Part shown: positions 18,412 through 26,538 of the stretch, in pieces
How the letters are laid out: every line of letters starts with the position of its first letter
How positions within the stretch are numbered: position 1 is the first letter of the stretch
Origin: Modestobacter sp. VKM Ac-2982
Lineage (GTDB): Bacteria > Actinomycetota > Actinomycetes > Mycobacteriales > Geodermatophilaceae
Length of the DNA stretch: 64,000 bases
Assembly (NCBI RefSeq): GCF_026967935.1
Contig: NZ_JAPVBL010000003.1
Coordinates: forward strand, 675,243 to 739,242
Direction of reading: 5' to 3'
Translations under genes and position numbers: made by a program
Notes under the pieces: model-generated
The model's input: only the letters and a program-made list of their open reading frames with translations
Database searches by the model: none
What the model was told of the DNA's origin: nothing

Positions 18412-19610
18412 CCCAGCTCCCTCCGAGACCCCGGGTCCTGGTGGTCCACCCTGGCGCGGAGCTCTACGGCGCCGACCGGATGCTGTCCGAGTCGGCCGTG
18501 GCGCTGGCCACCCACTTCGACGTCACGGTCGCGCTGCCCGGCCCCGGGCCGCTGGTCGGCGAGCTGGAGTCCCGCGGACTGCGGGTCGTTCAGTGCCGGA
18601 TGCCGGTGCTGCGGAACGCCGCACTGCGCCCGCGTGGGGCCCTGCGTCTGCTGGCGGACACGATGCTCGGCATACTGCCGGCGCTCCGGTTGCTGCGTTC
18701 CGCCGGCGCCGCCGGGGTCTACGTGAACACGCTGACCCTGCCGTCCTGGCCGCTGCTCGCCCGGCTGGCCGGGCGCCGCTCGGTCTGCCACGTGCACGAG
18801 GCCGAGCAGTCCGCCCCACGCCTGCTGCGGATGGGCATGGCGGTGTGTCCCGCCCTGTCCGACCGGGTGGTCGCCAACAGCCGGTTCACCCGGGACGTGC
18901 TCGTCGAGACCGCCCCTTGGCTGCGAGGGCGGACCACCGTCGTCTACAACGCGGTCCCGGCGCCGGACGACGTGCGGCCACCGCGTCCCCGGCTGGACGG
19001 TCCGGTACGGCTGTTGTTCGTCGGTCGGCTGTCCCCGCGCAAGGGGCCGCAGGTCGCCGTGGCCACCTTGGAGGAGCTGATGGCCCGGGGCGTCGACGCG
19101 CGGTTGCAGCTGCTCGGGGCGGTGTTCGAGGGCTACGAGTGGTTCGAGACGGAACTGCAGACCGCCGTGGCCGAGGCAGGGCTGCTCGACCGGGTCGAGT
19201 TCCTCGGGTTCCGGCCGTCGGTCTGGTCGGCGCTCGACGCGAGCGACGTGGTACTCGTGCCGTCGGTGATGGAGGAGTCCTTCGGCCTCACCGCCGTCGA
19301 GGCGGTCATGGCCGCCCGGCCGCTCGTGGTCAGCGACAGCAGCGGGCTGCGCGAGGCGGTCGCCGGATGTGCCAGCGCCCAGGCGGTCGTCCCCGGGGAC
19401 GTCGACCGCTGGGCCGACGCCGTGCAGCACGTGGCCACCGACTGGGCCACCTGGTCGGCCGCCGCGGTCGCCGACGCCGCCGAGGCCCGCCGCCGGCACG
19501 CTCCAGCGCGCTACGCCGCGGAGCTCGTCGCCGTGCTGGAGGAGTTGTCCGGGCGGCCGGTGACCCCGCCGGCCGGTGGTCCCACCACCGCTGCGGCGGG
19601 AGCCCGATGA
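18408..19610 (+). CDS. Glycosyltransferase family 4 protein
   Basis: GT-B fold retaining glycosyltransferase of 400 residues. The N-terminal Rossmann half begins RVLVVHPGAELYGADRML, typical of the acceptor domain. The donor half has LLFVGRLSPRKGPQ (about residues 203-216), VEFLGFRPSV and the conserved donor-binding PSVMEESFGLTAVEAVMA. It should add a sugar to the lipid-linked intermediate; donor and linkage cannot be inferred. The GTG start overlaps the previous stop and its own stop overlaps the deacetylase ATG, so five consecutive genes from 15630 to 20335 form one tightly coupled operon. Confidence 0.9.
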   Translation: MTQLPPRPRVLVVHPGAELYGADRMLSESAVALATHFDVTVALPGPGPLVGELESRGLRVVQCRMPVLRNAALRPRGALRLLADTMLGILPALRLLRSAGAAGVYVNTLTLPSWPLLARLAGRRSVCHVHEAEQSAPRLLRMGMAVCPALSDRVVANSRFTRDVLVETAPWLRGRTTVVYNAVPAPDDVRPPRPRLDGPVRLLFVGRLSPRKGPQVAVATLEELMARGVDARLQLLGAVFEGYEWFETELQTAVAEAGLLDRVEFLGFRPSVWSALDASDVVLVPSVMEESFGLTAVEAVMAARPLVVSDSSGLREAVAGCASAQAVVPGDVDRWADAVQHVATDWATWSAAAVADAAEARRRHAPARYAAELVAVLEELSGRPVTPPAGGPTTAAAGAR

Positions 19611-20335
19611 GCGTGCCCTCCACCGGGACGCCGATGCGGGTCCGCCCGGTGCTGATGTACCACTCGATCAGCCCGTCCTCCGTGCCCGATCCGCACCGCC
19701 TGCGGGTGCACCCGGACCGGCTCGACCGGCACCTCCGGCTGCTGCGTCGGTTCGGGTTGCGCGGCGTCGGGCTCACCGAGCTGCTCCGGGCGCAGGAGCG
19801 CGGCGCGGCCGGTCGGCTGGTCGCGCTGACCTTCGACGACGGCTACACCGACTTCCTCCACCATGCCGCGCCGCTGCTGCGGCGGCACGGCATGGGCGCC
19901 ACCCTCTACGTGGTGGCCGGCCGGATGGGCGGGACCAACGACTGGGACTCGGGCCCGCAGCTCGACGTCATGACCGCCGGCCGGGTCCGTGAGGTCGCGG
20001 CTGCCGGTTACGAGGTGGGCAGCCACACGATGACCCACGCCCGGCTGGCTGGTGCCGGCACCGGCACGCTGGCCGAGGAGGTCGCCGGCAGCCGTCAGGT
20101 GCTGCAGGACGTGCTGCAGGAGGAGGTGGCCAGCTTCTGCTACCCCTACGGCGCCTTCGACGACGCCGCCGCCGACGCGGTCCGGGCCGCCGGCTATGAC
20201 AACGCCTGTGTGATCGGCGACTACCACCCGGGCGACCGGTTCACCCTCCCGCGCTGCTACGTGAGCCCGCGGGACACCGCTGCTCACCTGGTCGCCCGGA
20301 TGGCCCGGCACCAGCTGCTCCAGCGCGGTCGCTGA
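19607..20335 (+). CDS. Polysaccharide deacetylase (NodB homology domain)
   Basis: Carbohydrate esterase family 4 enzyme that removes N- or O-acetyl groups from glycans using a divalent metal. The NodB motif LTFDDGYTDF (catalytic base and metal aspartates) lies at about residues 73-82. The His pair is in SHTMTHARL at about 140-148, and the later motif SFCYPYGAFDD supplies the groove. At 242 residues it is a near-minimal catalytic domain without an evident signal peptide, so it may act on intracellular or membrane-linked intermediates. It is the last gene of the coupled operon; a 292-bp gap follows. Confidence 0.9.
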   Translation: MSVPSTGTPMRVRPVLMYHSISPSSVPDPHRLRVHPDRLDRHLRLLRRFGLRGVGLTELLRAQERGAAGRLVALTFDDGYTDFLHHAAPLLRRHGMGATLYVVAGRMGGTNDWDSGPQLDVMTAGRVREVAAAGYEVGSHTMTHARLAGAGTGTLAEEVAGSRQVLQDVLQEEVASFCYPYGAFDDAAADAVRAAGYDNACVIGDYHPGDRFTLPRCYVSPRDTAAHLVARMARHQLLQRGR

Positions 20336-20627
20336 GCCGGGCCTGCTCCACCCGCCCTGCCCTGACGGGCGCGCCGGCGTTCGTCCGGACCCGCTCCTCA
20401 CCTCGTGCTGGGAGCGGTCGGCGGCCGTCCCCCGGCGACACCTCCCCACCCAGGCGGCGGGTCACCCTCGGTCACCCCGACCGGGGGACGATCACGTCCT
20501 GACCTGCACATCCGTACCGGATCGGGTGACACGTTCACCCTGGTGGCGCCGTCTTCGTCACGCTTAGTGTTCATCGACTGCGCTGGCCCCGACCGGGTGC
20601 CAGGGGGGACGACGACGGGACACGAGC
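20336..20627 (+). promoter_or_regulatory. Promoter region of the large secreted protein
   Basis: No gene seen. A TAGTGT -10-like box lies at 20565-20570. Upstream, GGGTGA-CACGT-TCACCC (20525-20541) is an interrupted 6-bp inverted repeat in an operator-like position, and GGTCACCC-type motifs recur at about 20459-20480. The leader after the -10 would be about 50 nt. Confidence 0.45.
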
Positions 20628-23600
20628 ATGAGGGCAAGGTCGGCGACCATCGCCGCACGGATCACCGCAGGCGCGGTGGGGCTGACGCTGGCGATCGGCG
20701 CGCTCGGCGCAGCGGCCCCGACGGCGCTCGCCGACTCCGCTCCGGCGGACCCCACCAACGTCGCGACCCCGGCCACGGTCACCGCCGACGCCCTGCCCAC
20801 CGTGCAGATCAACGGCGTGGCCTGGTCCCAGGTCGTGGTGGGCAACACCGTCTACGTCGCGGGCAAGTTCACCTCCGCCCGCCCGGCCGGCGCCGCCGCC
20901 GGGACGCGGGAGACCGTTCGCAACAACATGCTCGCCTACGACATCCGCACCGGTGAGCTGATCACGTCCTTCGCCCCGGACCTGAACGCCCAGGCGCTGG
21001 CCGTCTCGGCGTCCCCCGACGGCTCCCGGGTCTACGTCGCCGGTGACTTCACCGTCGCCAACGGCCAGACCCGCAAGCGGGTGGCGGCCTACGACACCGC
21101 CACCGGCCAGCTGGTCACCGACTTCAAGCCCAGCGTCTCCGGCCAGATCCGTGCCCTCGCGGCGACCGGCTCCGCCGTCTACCTGGGCGGCAGCATCACC
21201 GCCGTCGGCACCACCAGTCGCACCAGTCTGGCCGCGGTCTCCGCAGCCGACGGCGCGCTGCTGCCGTGGTCCCCGGTGCCCGGGGTCGGCCCCACCGACG
21301 GCAACACCCTGCCGAACAACCCCACGCGGAACGCCCAGACCAGCACCGAGGTCATGGCCCTGCTGGTCACCGGGGGCGGCTCCCAGGTGGTCGCCGGCGG
21401 GGCGTTCGACTCGCTGAACGGCGTCAAGGCCACCGGCGTCGGGGCGCTCGACGCGGTGAGCGGCGCGACGCGGCCTTTCGCCGTCAACCAGCTGATCACC
21501 AACCAGGGCGTCAACTCCGCCGTCTACAGCCTCTCCGCCGAGGGGGACACGGTCTACGGCACCGCCTACGACTACTACGGCCCCGGCAACATGGAGAGCG
21601 CCTTCGCGGCGCGGGCCGACGGCGGCGCACTCGTCTGGGCCAGCACGTGCCGCGGCGACAGCTACTCGAACCACCCCTCCAAGGGGGTGCTGTACCTGGC
21701 CACCCACGCACACCAGTGCGTGAACATCGGCGGCTACCCGGAGCAGAGCCCCCAGGTCTTCAAGTACGCGACGGCGCTGAGCACCGCGGCCACCGGCACC
21801 AACGGCACCGCCACGTTCGAGAACGCGAACTTCGCCCGGACGCCGGCGCCCACCCTGCTGCCCTGGTACCCGACCTTCGCGGCCGGTAGCTACACCGGTC
21901 AGTACCAGGCCGGCTGGTCGGTCACCGGCAACGGGCAGTACGTCGTCTACGCCGGTGAGTTCCCGCGGGTGAACGGCACGACCCAGCAGGGCCTGGCCCG
22001 GTTCACGGACCCCGCGAACGCGCCCAACGCGATCGGCCCGGACGCCGCGCTGCTCACCCCGACCGCCACGACCGTCGGCGCCGGCGCGGTGCGGGTCTCC
22101 TGGACCGCCACCGCCGACCGGGACAACGAGAACCTGACCTACCGCGTGTACCGCGACGGCGACGCCCGGCCGTTCGCCGAGACCACGCAGGCGTCGCAGT
22201 GGTGGCGCACCCCGTCCATGGCGGTCGGTGACACCGGGCTGTCCGCCGGCTCCCACACCTACCGGGTGACAGCCACCGACCCGATGGGCAACGTGGCGCG
22301 CTCCGCGCTGGTCACCGCGACAGTCGCCGAGTCCGGCGCACCTCGGCCCTACGCCGACGTCGTCCGGGCCGACGGCGCCTCCGACCTCTGGTCGCTGGGG
22401 GAGGCCTCCGGCACGACCGCCTACGACCTCGAGGGCAGCCTCGACATGACGCTGGGCAGCGCGGTCACCCAGGGCGCCGCCGGTGCCCTGGTCGGCGACC
22501 CCGACACCGCCTACACCTTCTCCAACAGCAGCTCCTCGTTCGCCTCGACCGGAACCGCCGTCGCCGGCCCGCAGACCTTCACGGTCGAGGCGGGGTTCCG
22601 GTCGACGTCGAAGACCGGCGGGCGGATCGTCGGCTTCGGCAACTCGATGACCGGGACCTCCACCGCCTACGACCGGATCGCGTTCCTGGACACCAGCGGT
22701 CGGGTCAACTTCGGCGTCTACGACGGCAGGACCAAGCTGGTCACCAGCACGGAGTCCTACAACGACGGGACGTGGCACCACGTCGCCGCGACGCTGAGCC
22801 CCCGGGGGCTGGTGCTGTACGTGGACGGCAAGGAGGTGGCCTCGCGGACCGACGCCGTCTCGGCGCAGCCGTTCAACGGCTACTGGCGGATCGGTGCGGA
22901 CAACGTCTGGTCCGGGGCGAGGACCTTCACCGGCTCCATCGACGAGGTCGCCGTCTACCCGACCGCGCTGACCGCTGCCCAGATCGCGAACCACGTCGCC
23001 GTTGCCACGACCGGCCGCGCGCTCAACCAGGCGCCGAACGCCGCGTTCACCGCGCAGGCCAGCTACCTCGACCTGCGCGTCGACGCCACCGGCTCCAGTG
23101 ACGTGGACGGCACCGTGACCGGCTACGCCTGGGACTTCGGTGACGGCAGCACCGCCGGCGAACCAACCGCGACGCACACCTACCGCGCCGCCGGCACCTA
23201 CGCCGTGACGCTGACGGTGACCGACGACCGCGGTGCGACCACGGCCAGGATGGCTCAGGTCACGGTGGACGCACCCCCGCCGAACGTCGCGCCGACCGCC
23301 GCGTTCACGGCGGTCACCGGCGGGCGCACCGGGACCTTCGACGGCACTGCCTCCACCGACAGCGACGGGACCGTCGTGGCCCACGACTGGGACTTCGGTG
23401 ACGGGAGCACCGGCACCGGGGCCACCGCATCGCACGACTACACCGCCGACGGCACGTACACCGTGACCCTGACGGTGACCGACGACGACGGCGCGACCAC
23501 CTCGACCCAGCAGCAGGTCACCATCGTGACCGGGGTGCTGGCGGCCGACGCCTTCGGCCGGTCGGTGACCGGCGGGCTGGGCACGGCCGACACCGGTGGC

Positions 23601-25172
23601 GTCTGGACGGCCTCGGCCGGCGCCGTCCGGCAGTCGGTGTCGGCGGGGACGGCGACGTTCGCGATGACCAAAGGCACGAACACCGGGGCCTACCTCGGTG
23701 CGGTGAGCTCGGACAGCTCCGACGTGCACACCGCGTTCTCGCTGTCCTCGGTGCCGACCGGGGGCGGGGCGTACCTCTACGTCCGGCCCCGCCAGGTGGC
23801 GCCGACCACCTCCTACTCCGCCCAGGTGCGGGTGCTGGCCAACGGGACGGTCGGGGTGTCGCTGGTCCGCTTCCCGGGGAGCACCGACGCGGTCCTGCTC
23901 AGCAAGGAGGTCGTCGTCCCGGGTCTCACCTACCGCGCCGGGATGGTGCTGCACGTGGCTGCGCAGGCCGCCGGCACCGGGACGACCGACCTCTCGGCCA
24001 CGGTGTGGGCCGACGGCACGGCCCGGCCGAGCACCCCGACGGTGACCGCCAGCGACAGCACGGCAGCGCTGCAGGGTCCCGGTGGCGTGGGTCTGTCCGG
24101 CTACCTGTCGGGCAGCGCGACCAGCCCGGTCGCGGTGGCGGTGACCGCGTTCACCGCCGTCCCGGTGGGGGCGTCGGCGCCGGTCACCCCGGTCGAGCCG
24201 ACCCCGACCACCCCGACCGAGCCGACCAACACCGCGCCGGTCGCCGCCTTCACCTCGGCGGTGGACGCGCGTACGGCGTCGGTCGACGGCTCCGGTTCCA
24301 CCGACGCCGACGGGACGGTGACCGCGCACGCCTGGGACTTCGGTGACGGGTCGACGGGCACCGGGGCGACGGCGACGCACACGTACGCCGCCGACGGCAC
24401 GTACACCGTGGTGCTGACCGTCACCGACGACGATGGCGCGACCAGCGACGTCCGGCAGACCGTGACCGTCACCGCTCCGCAGACCCCGACGGAGCCGGAG
24501 GCCCCGACGGAGCCGGAGACCCCCACGGAGCCCGTCCTCGCGGCTGACGACTTCACCCGGTCGGTGACCGGGGGGCTCGGCACCGCCGACGCCGGGGGCA
24601 CGTGGACCGCCTCGGCGGGTGCCACCCGCCAGTCGGTGGCCGACGGGACGGCGACCTTCGCGCTGACCAGGGGCACCAACACCGGCGCTTACCTCAGCGG
24701 GGTGTCTCAGACCAGCGCCGACGTACGGACCAGCTTCTCGCTCTCGTCGCTGCCGACCGGGGGTGGCGCGAGCATCTACGTCGGTGCCCGCCGGGTGGAC
24801 ACCAACCAGGCGTACCAGGGGCGCGTGCGGGTGCTGTCCGACGGCCGGGTCGGTGTCTCGGTGGTCCGGCTCTCCGGCAGCACCGACGAGACGCTGATCG
24901 GCCAGGAGGTGGTGCTGGCGGGCCTGACCTACGTCCCCGGCACCGAGCTCGAGGTCCGGGTGCAGGCCTCGGGCACCGAGCCGACCGCCCTGGCGGTCAC
25001 CGTCTGGGTGGCCGGCACGACCGAGCCGGCCACGCCGACGGTGACGGCGACCGACAGCACCGCGGCGCTGCAGTCCTCCGGTGCGGTGGGCCTGACCGCC
25101 TACCTGTCCGGCAGCGCCACCGCCCCGGTGGACGTGCAGTTCCGCCAGCTGACCGTCACCCCGGTCGGGTGA
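20628..25172 (+). CDS. Large secreted multidomain protein (propeller-like region, LamG-like domain, three PKD domains, duplicated C-terminal module)
   Basis: A 1,514-residue exported protein. The signal peptide is about residues 1-36, with likely cleavage after ALA. Residues about 45-475 contain repeated VYVAGxFT / VYLGGSIT strands typical of delta-60/beta-propeller surface proteins. About 482-570 looks fibronectin III-like, and about 575-795 is a LamG/concanavalin-like lectin domain (NDGTWHHVAATL, VLYVDGKEV, SIDEVAVY). Three PKD domains with WDFGDGST are at about 800-884, 885-965 and 1201-1285. A module of about 210 residues occurs twice (970-1181 and 1303-1514), separated by PKD3 and TPTEP linkers. 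There is no sortase motif or membrane anchor. It probably binds or organises the surface polysaccharide. Catalytic residues were not recognised. Confidence 0.88.
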   Translation: MRARSATIAARITAGAVGLTLAIGALGAAAPTALADSAPADPTNVATPATVTADALPTVQINGVAWSQVVVGNTVYVAGKFTSARPAGAAAGTRETVRNNMLAYDIRTGELITSFAPDLNAQALAVSASPDGSRVYVAGDFTVANGQTRKRVAAYDTATGQLVTDFKPSVSGQIRALAATGSAVYLGGSITAVGTTSRTSLAAVSAADGALLPWSPVPGVGPTDGNTLPNNPTRNAQTSTEVMALLVTGGGSQVVAGGAFDSLNGVKATGVGALDAVSGATRPFAVNQLITNQGVNSAVYSLSAEGDTVYGTAYDYYGPGNMESAFAARADGGALVWASTCRGDSYSNHPSKGVLYLATHAHQCVNIGGYPEQSPQVFKYATALSTAATGTNGTATFENANFARTPAPTLLPWYPTFAAGSYTGQYQAGWSVTGNGQYVVYAGEFPRVNGTTQQGLARFTDPANAPNAIGPDAALLTPTATTVGAGAVRVSWTATADRDNENLTYRVYRDGDARPFAETTQASQWWRTPSMAVGDTGLSAGSHTYRVTATDPMGNVARSALVTATVAESGAPRPYADVVRADGASDLWSLGEASGTTAYDLEGSLDMTLGSAVTQGAAGALVGDPDTAYTFSNSSSSFASTGTAVAGPQTFTVEAGFRSTSKTGGRIVGFGNSMTGTSTAYDRIAFLDTSGRVNFGVYDGRTKLVTSTESYNDGTWHHVAATLSPRGLVLYVDGKEVASRTDAVSAQPFNGYWRIGADNVWSGARTFTGSIDEVAVYPTALTAAQIANHVAVATTGRALNQAPNAAFTAQASYLDLRVDATGSSDVDGTVTGYAWDFGDGSTAGEPTATHTYRAAGTYAVTLTVTDDRGATTARMAQVTVDAPPPNVAPTAAFTAVTGGRTGTFDGTASTDSDGTVVAHDWDFGDGSTGTGATASHDYTADGTYTVTLTVTDDDGATTSTQQQVTIVTGVLAADAFGRSVTGGLGTADTGGVWTASAGAVRQSVSAGTATFAMTKGTNTGAYLGAVSSDSSDVHTAFSLSSVPTGGGAYLYVRPRQVAPTTSYSAQVRVLANGTVGVSLVRFPGSTDAVLLSKEVVVPGLTYRAGMVLHVAAQAAGTGTTDLSATVWADGTARPSTPTVTASDSTAALQGPGGVGLSGYLSGSATSPVAVAVTAFTAVPVGASAPVTPVEPTPTTPTEPTNTAPVAAFTSAVDARTASVDGSGSTDADGTVTAHAWDFGDGSTGTGATATHTYAADGTYTVVLTVTDDDGATSDVRQTVTVTAPQTPTEPEAPTEPETPTEPVLAADDFTRSVTGGLGTADAGGTWTASAGATRQSVADGTATFALTRGTNTGAYLSGVSQTSADVRTSFSLSSLPTGGGASIYVGARRVDTNQAYQGRVRVLSDGRVGVSVVRLSGSTDETLIGQEVVLAGLTYVPGTELEVRVQASGTEPTALAVTVWVAGTTEPATPTVTATDSTAALQSSGAVGLTAYLSGSATAPVDVQFRQLTVTPVG
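23535..24170 (+). repeat. Duplicated C-terminal module, copy 1
   Basis: Encodes residues about 970-1181 of the large secreted protein. It begins VLAADAFGRSVTGGLGTAD and matches copy 2 through TNTGAYL, FSLSS-PTGGGA, VRVLANGTVGVSLVR, DSTAALQ and GYLSGSAT. DNA identity is high enough to be visible by eye. Confidence 0.85.
24534..25169 (+). repeat. Duplicated C-terminal module, copy 2
   Basis: Encodes residues about 1303-1514 (VLAADDFTRSVTGGLGTAD to the C-terminus). Same length and motif order as copy 1. The sequence looks like an all-beta, lectin-like fold, but I cannot name the family. Confidence 0.85.
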
Positions 25173-25178
25173 CCCTGT

Positions 25179-25207
25179 CGCGGGGGGCGCCGACGGCGCC
25201 CCCCGCG
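25179..25207 (+). terminator. Terminator hairpin 1 after the large secreted protein
   Basis: Perfect 13-bp stem (CGCGGGGGGCGCC and its complement) with a GAC loop, 6 bp after the stop codon. Confidence 0.7.
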
Positions 25208-25224
25208 GCTCCACCAGATCGGGT

Positions 25225-25258
25225 GACGCCCGGTGCCGCTGCGGCGGCACCGGGCGTC
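25225..25258 (+). terminator. Terminator hairpin 2, in tandem
   Basis: Perfect 15-bp stem (GACGCCCGGTGCCGC and its complement) with a TGCG tetraloop, 17 bp after hairpin 1 and only 20 bp before the flippase start. It could be a second terminator or a leader structure of the next gene. Confidence 0.65.
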
Positions 25259-25278
25259 GGCGCGGGGAGGATCGTCCG

Positions 25279-26538
25279 GTGACCGGAGTGCTGCACCTGC
25301 TGCGGCGACCCGCCACGGGTGCGCTGGCCGGCCAGGTGAGCGCCGCACTCGCCGGGCTCGTCCTGCAGGTCGCCGCGGCCCGGGCGCTCGGCGCCGCCGG
25401 CCTGGCCACCTTCTCCCTCGCCTACGGCGCCATCGTGCTGGCCACCGCGGTGTGCAGCGGCCTGGTCGGCGACTCGCTGACGGTCCTCGACCGCAACGAG
25501 CCGGGCATCCGGGCCGGTCTGCGAGTGAGCGCCCTGCTCGTGTCCGGCACCGCCGGCGCGGTCGGCTGCCTGTTCGGCCTGGTCACCGGCGTCCTCCCGG
25601 CCTGGGCTGGGCTGCTGCTCGGCGCGGCGACGGCCGCGTTCGTCATCGAGGACACCCTCCGCCGGCTGCTGATGGCGGCCGGCCGGTTCTGGTCGCTGCC
25701 GGCGGTGGACGCCACCAGTCTGCTGGTCGCGCTGGGCACCCTGGTGGTCGCCGCCCGCGGCGGCGACCTGACCCTCGCCTCCTTCGTGGTGGCCCTGCTC
25801 ACCGGGCAGTCCGCCGCGGCCGTCGTCGCGTGGGTCCTGCTGCCCGCCGCCGAGCGCGCGCGGGGGCCGCGGCGACGGCCGGCCCTGGGGACCGTGTTCT
25901 CCTTCGGCGTCTGGCGCGCGGCGGCACAGGCCATCCGCCCCGCCCTGCTGACCGTGCTCCGGTTGCTGGTCGTCGCGGTGGCCGGCGCCGCGGCCTACGG
26001 CCCGCTGGAGGCCGCCCGGGTCTACACCGCGCCGACGCTGGTGGTCGTCGCCGGTCTGGGCAGCTTCCTGCTCCCGTACTTCGTCTCGCTGCGGCCGGCC
26101 GGACCGGCGGCCGGCCTGCGGGCCGCCGACCGGGCCGCTGCCGGGCTGGCCGTCGCGGTGGCCGCCATCGGCCTCGTCGCCATCGGCGCGCTGCCCTGGC
26201 TGGGCCCGCTGATCACCGGGGGCGACTACCCGCTCCCGGTCGCCGCGGTGGCCGGGTGGTCGGTGTACGCGGTGGCCAGCGCCGTCCTCCTGCCCTACTC
26301 CGGGCTCGCCTCGGTGCACGGCGGGCAGCGGCGGGTGCTGGCGCTGCGTGCCTTCGAGTTCGGGTCCCTGGCCGTCGTCGCCGTGCTGGTCCTCGCCGTC
26401 GACGGCGGGGTCACCTGGACGCCGTTGGCGCTGACGGTGGGCCCGATGCTCGCCGCCTTCGCCGTCCGCCGCTCGGTGCTGCTCCCGTTGGTGCGGGCCA
26501 CCCCGGCGCGGCCCGCCACCGACCCGGTGGTCGCGTGA
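25279..26538 (+). CDS. Polysaccharide flippase/transporter (Wzx/MATE-like, MOP superfamily)
   Basis: Predicted inner-membrane flippase for lipid-linked oligosaccharide. The 419 residues are dominated by about twelve hydrophobic helices with short basic loops (RNEP, ERARGPRRRPA, RPAGPAAGLR). The N-terminal GQVSAALAGLVLQVAAARALG resembles the first helix of Wzx-type proteins, where a glycine/alanine-rich start is usual. The GTG start follows GGGGAGGATC. Its stop overlaps the next gene's GTG (GTGA), so it is coupled to the polymerase-like gene. The family call rests on topology and context; specific substrate residues cannot be assigned. Confidence 0.75.
   Translation: MTGVLHLLRRPATGALAGQVSAALAGLVLQVAAARALGAAGLATFSLAYGAIVLATAVCSGLVGDSLTVLDRNEPGIRAGLRVSALLVSGTAGAVGCLFGLVTGVLPAWAGLLLGAATAAFVIEDTLRRLLMAAGRFWSLPAVDATSLLVALGTLVVAARGGDLTLASFVVALLTGQSAAAVVAWVLLPAAERARGPRRRPALGTVFSFGVWRAAAQAIRPALLTVLRLLVVAVAGAAAYGPLEAARVYTAPTLVVVAGLGSFLLPYFVSLRPAGPAAGLRAADRAAAGLAVAVAAIGLVAIGALPWLGPLITGGDYPLPVAAVAGWSVYAVASAVLLPYSGLASVHGGQRRVLALRAFEFGSLAVVAVLVLAVDGGVTWTPLALTVGPMLAAFAVRRSVLLPLVRATPARPATDPVVA

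Noticed and set aside
23000-24500. Regularly spaced similar sequences that might suggest a CRISPR-like or tandem DNA repeat
   Set aside because: They are in-frame PKD domain repeats (WDFGDGST) within one protein, with unequal spacing and sequence drift.
20571-25409. A 1,612-codon open frame on the minus strand opposite the large secreted protein
   Set aside because: It is an antisense shadow of a GC-rich gene: composition is Gly/Arg/His/Val-biased, there is no domain or ribosome-binding site, and the plus-strand frame has signal peptide and PKD domains.
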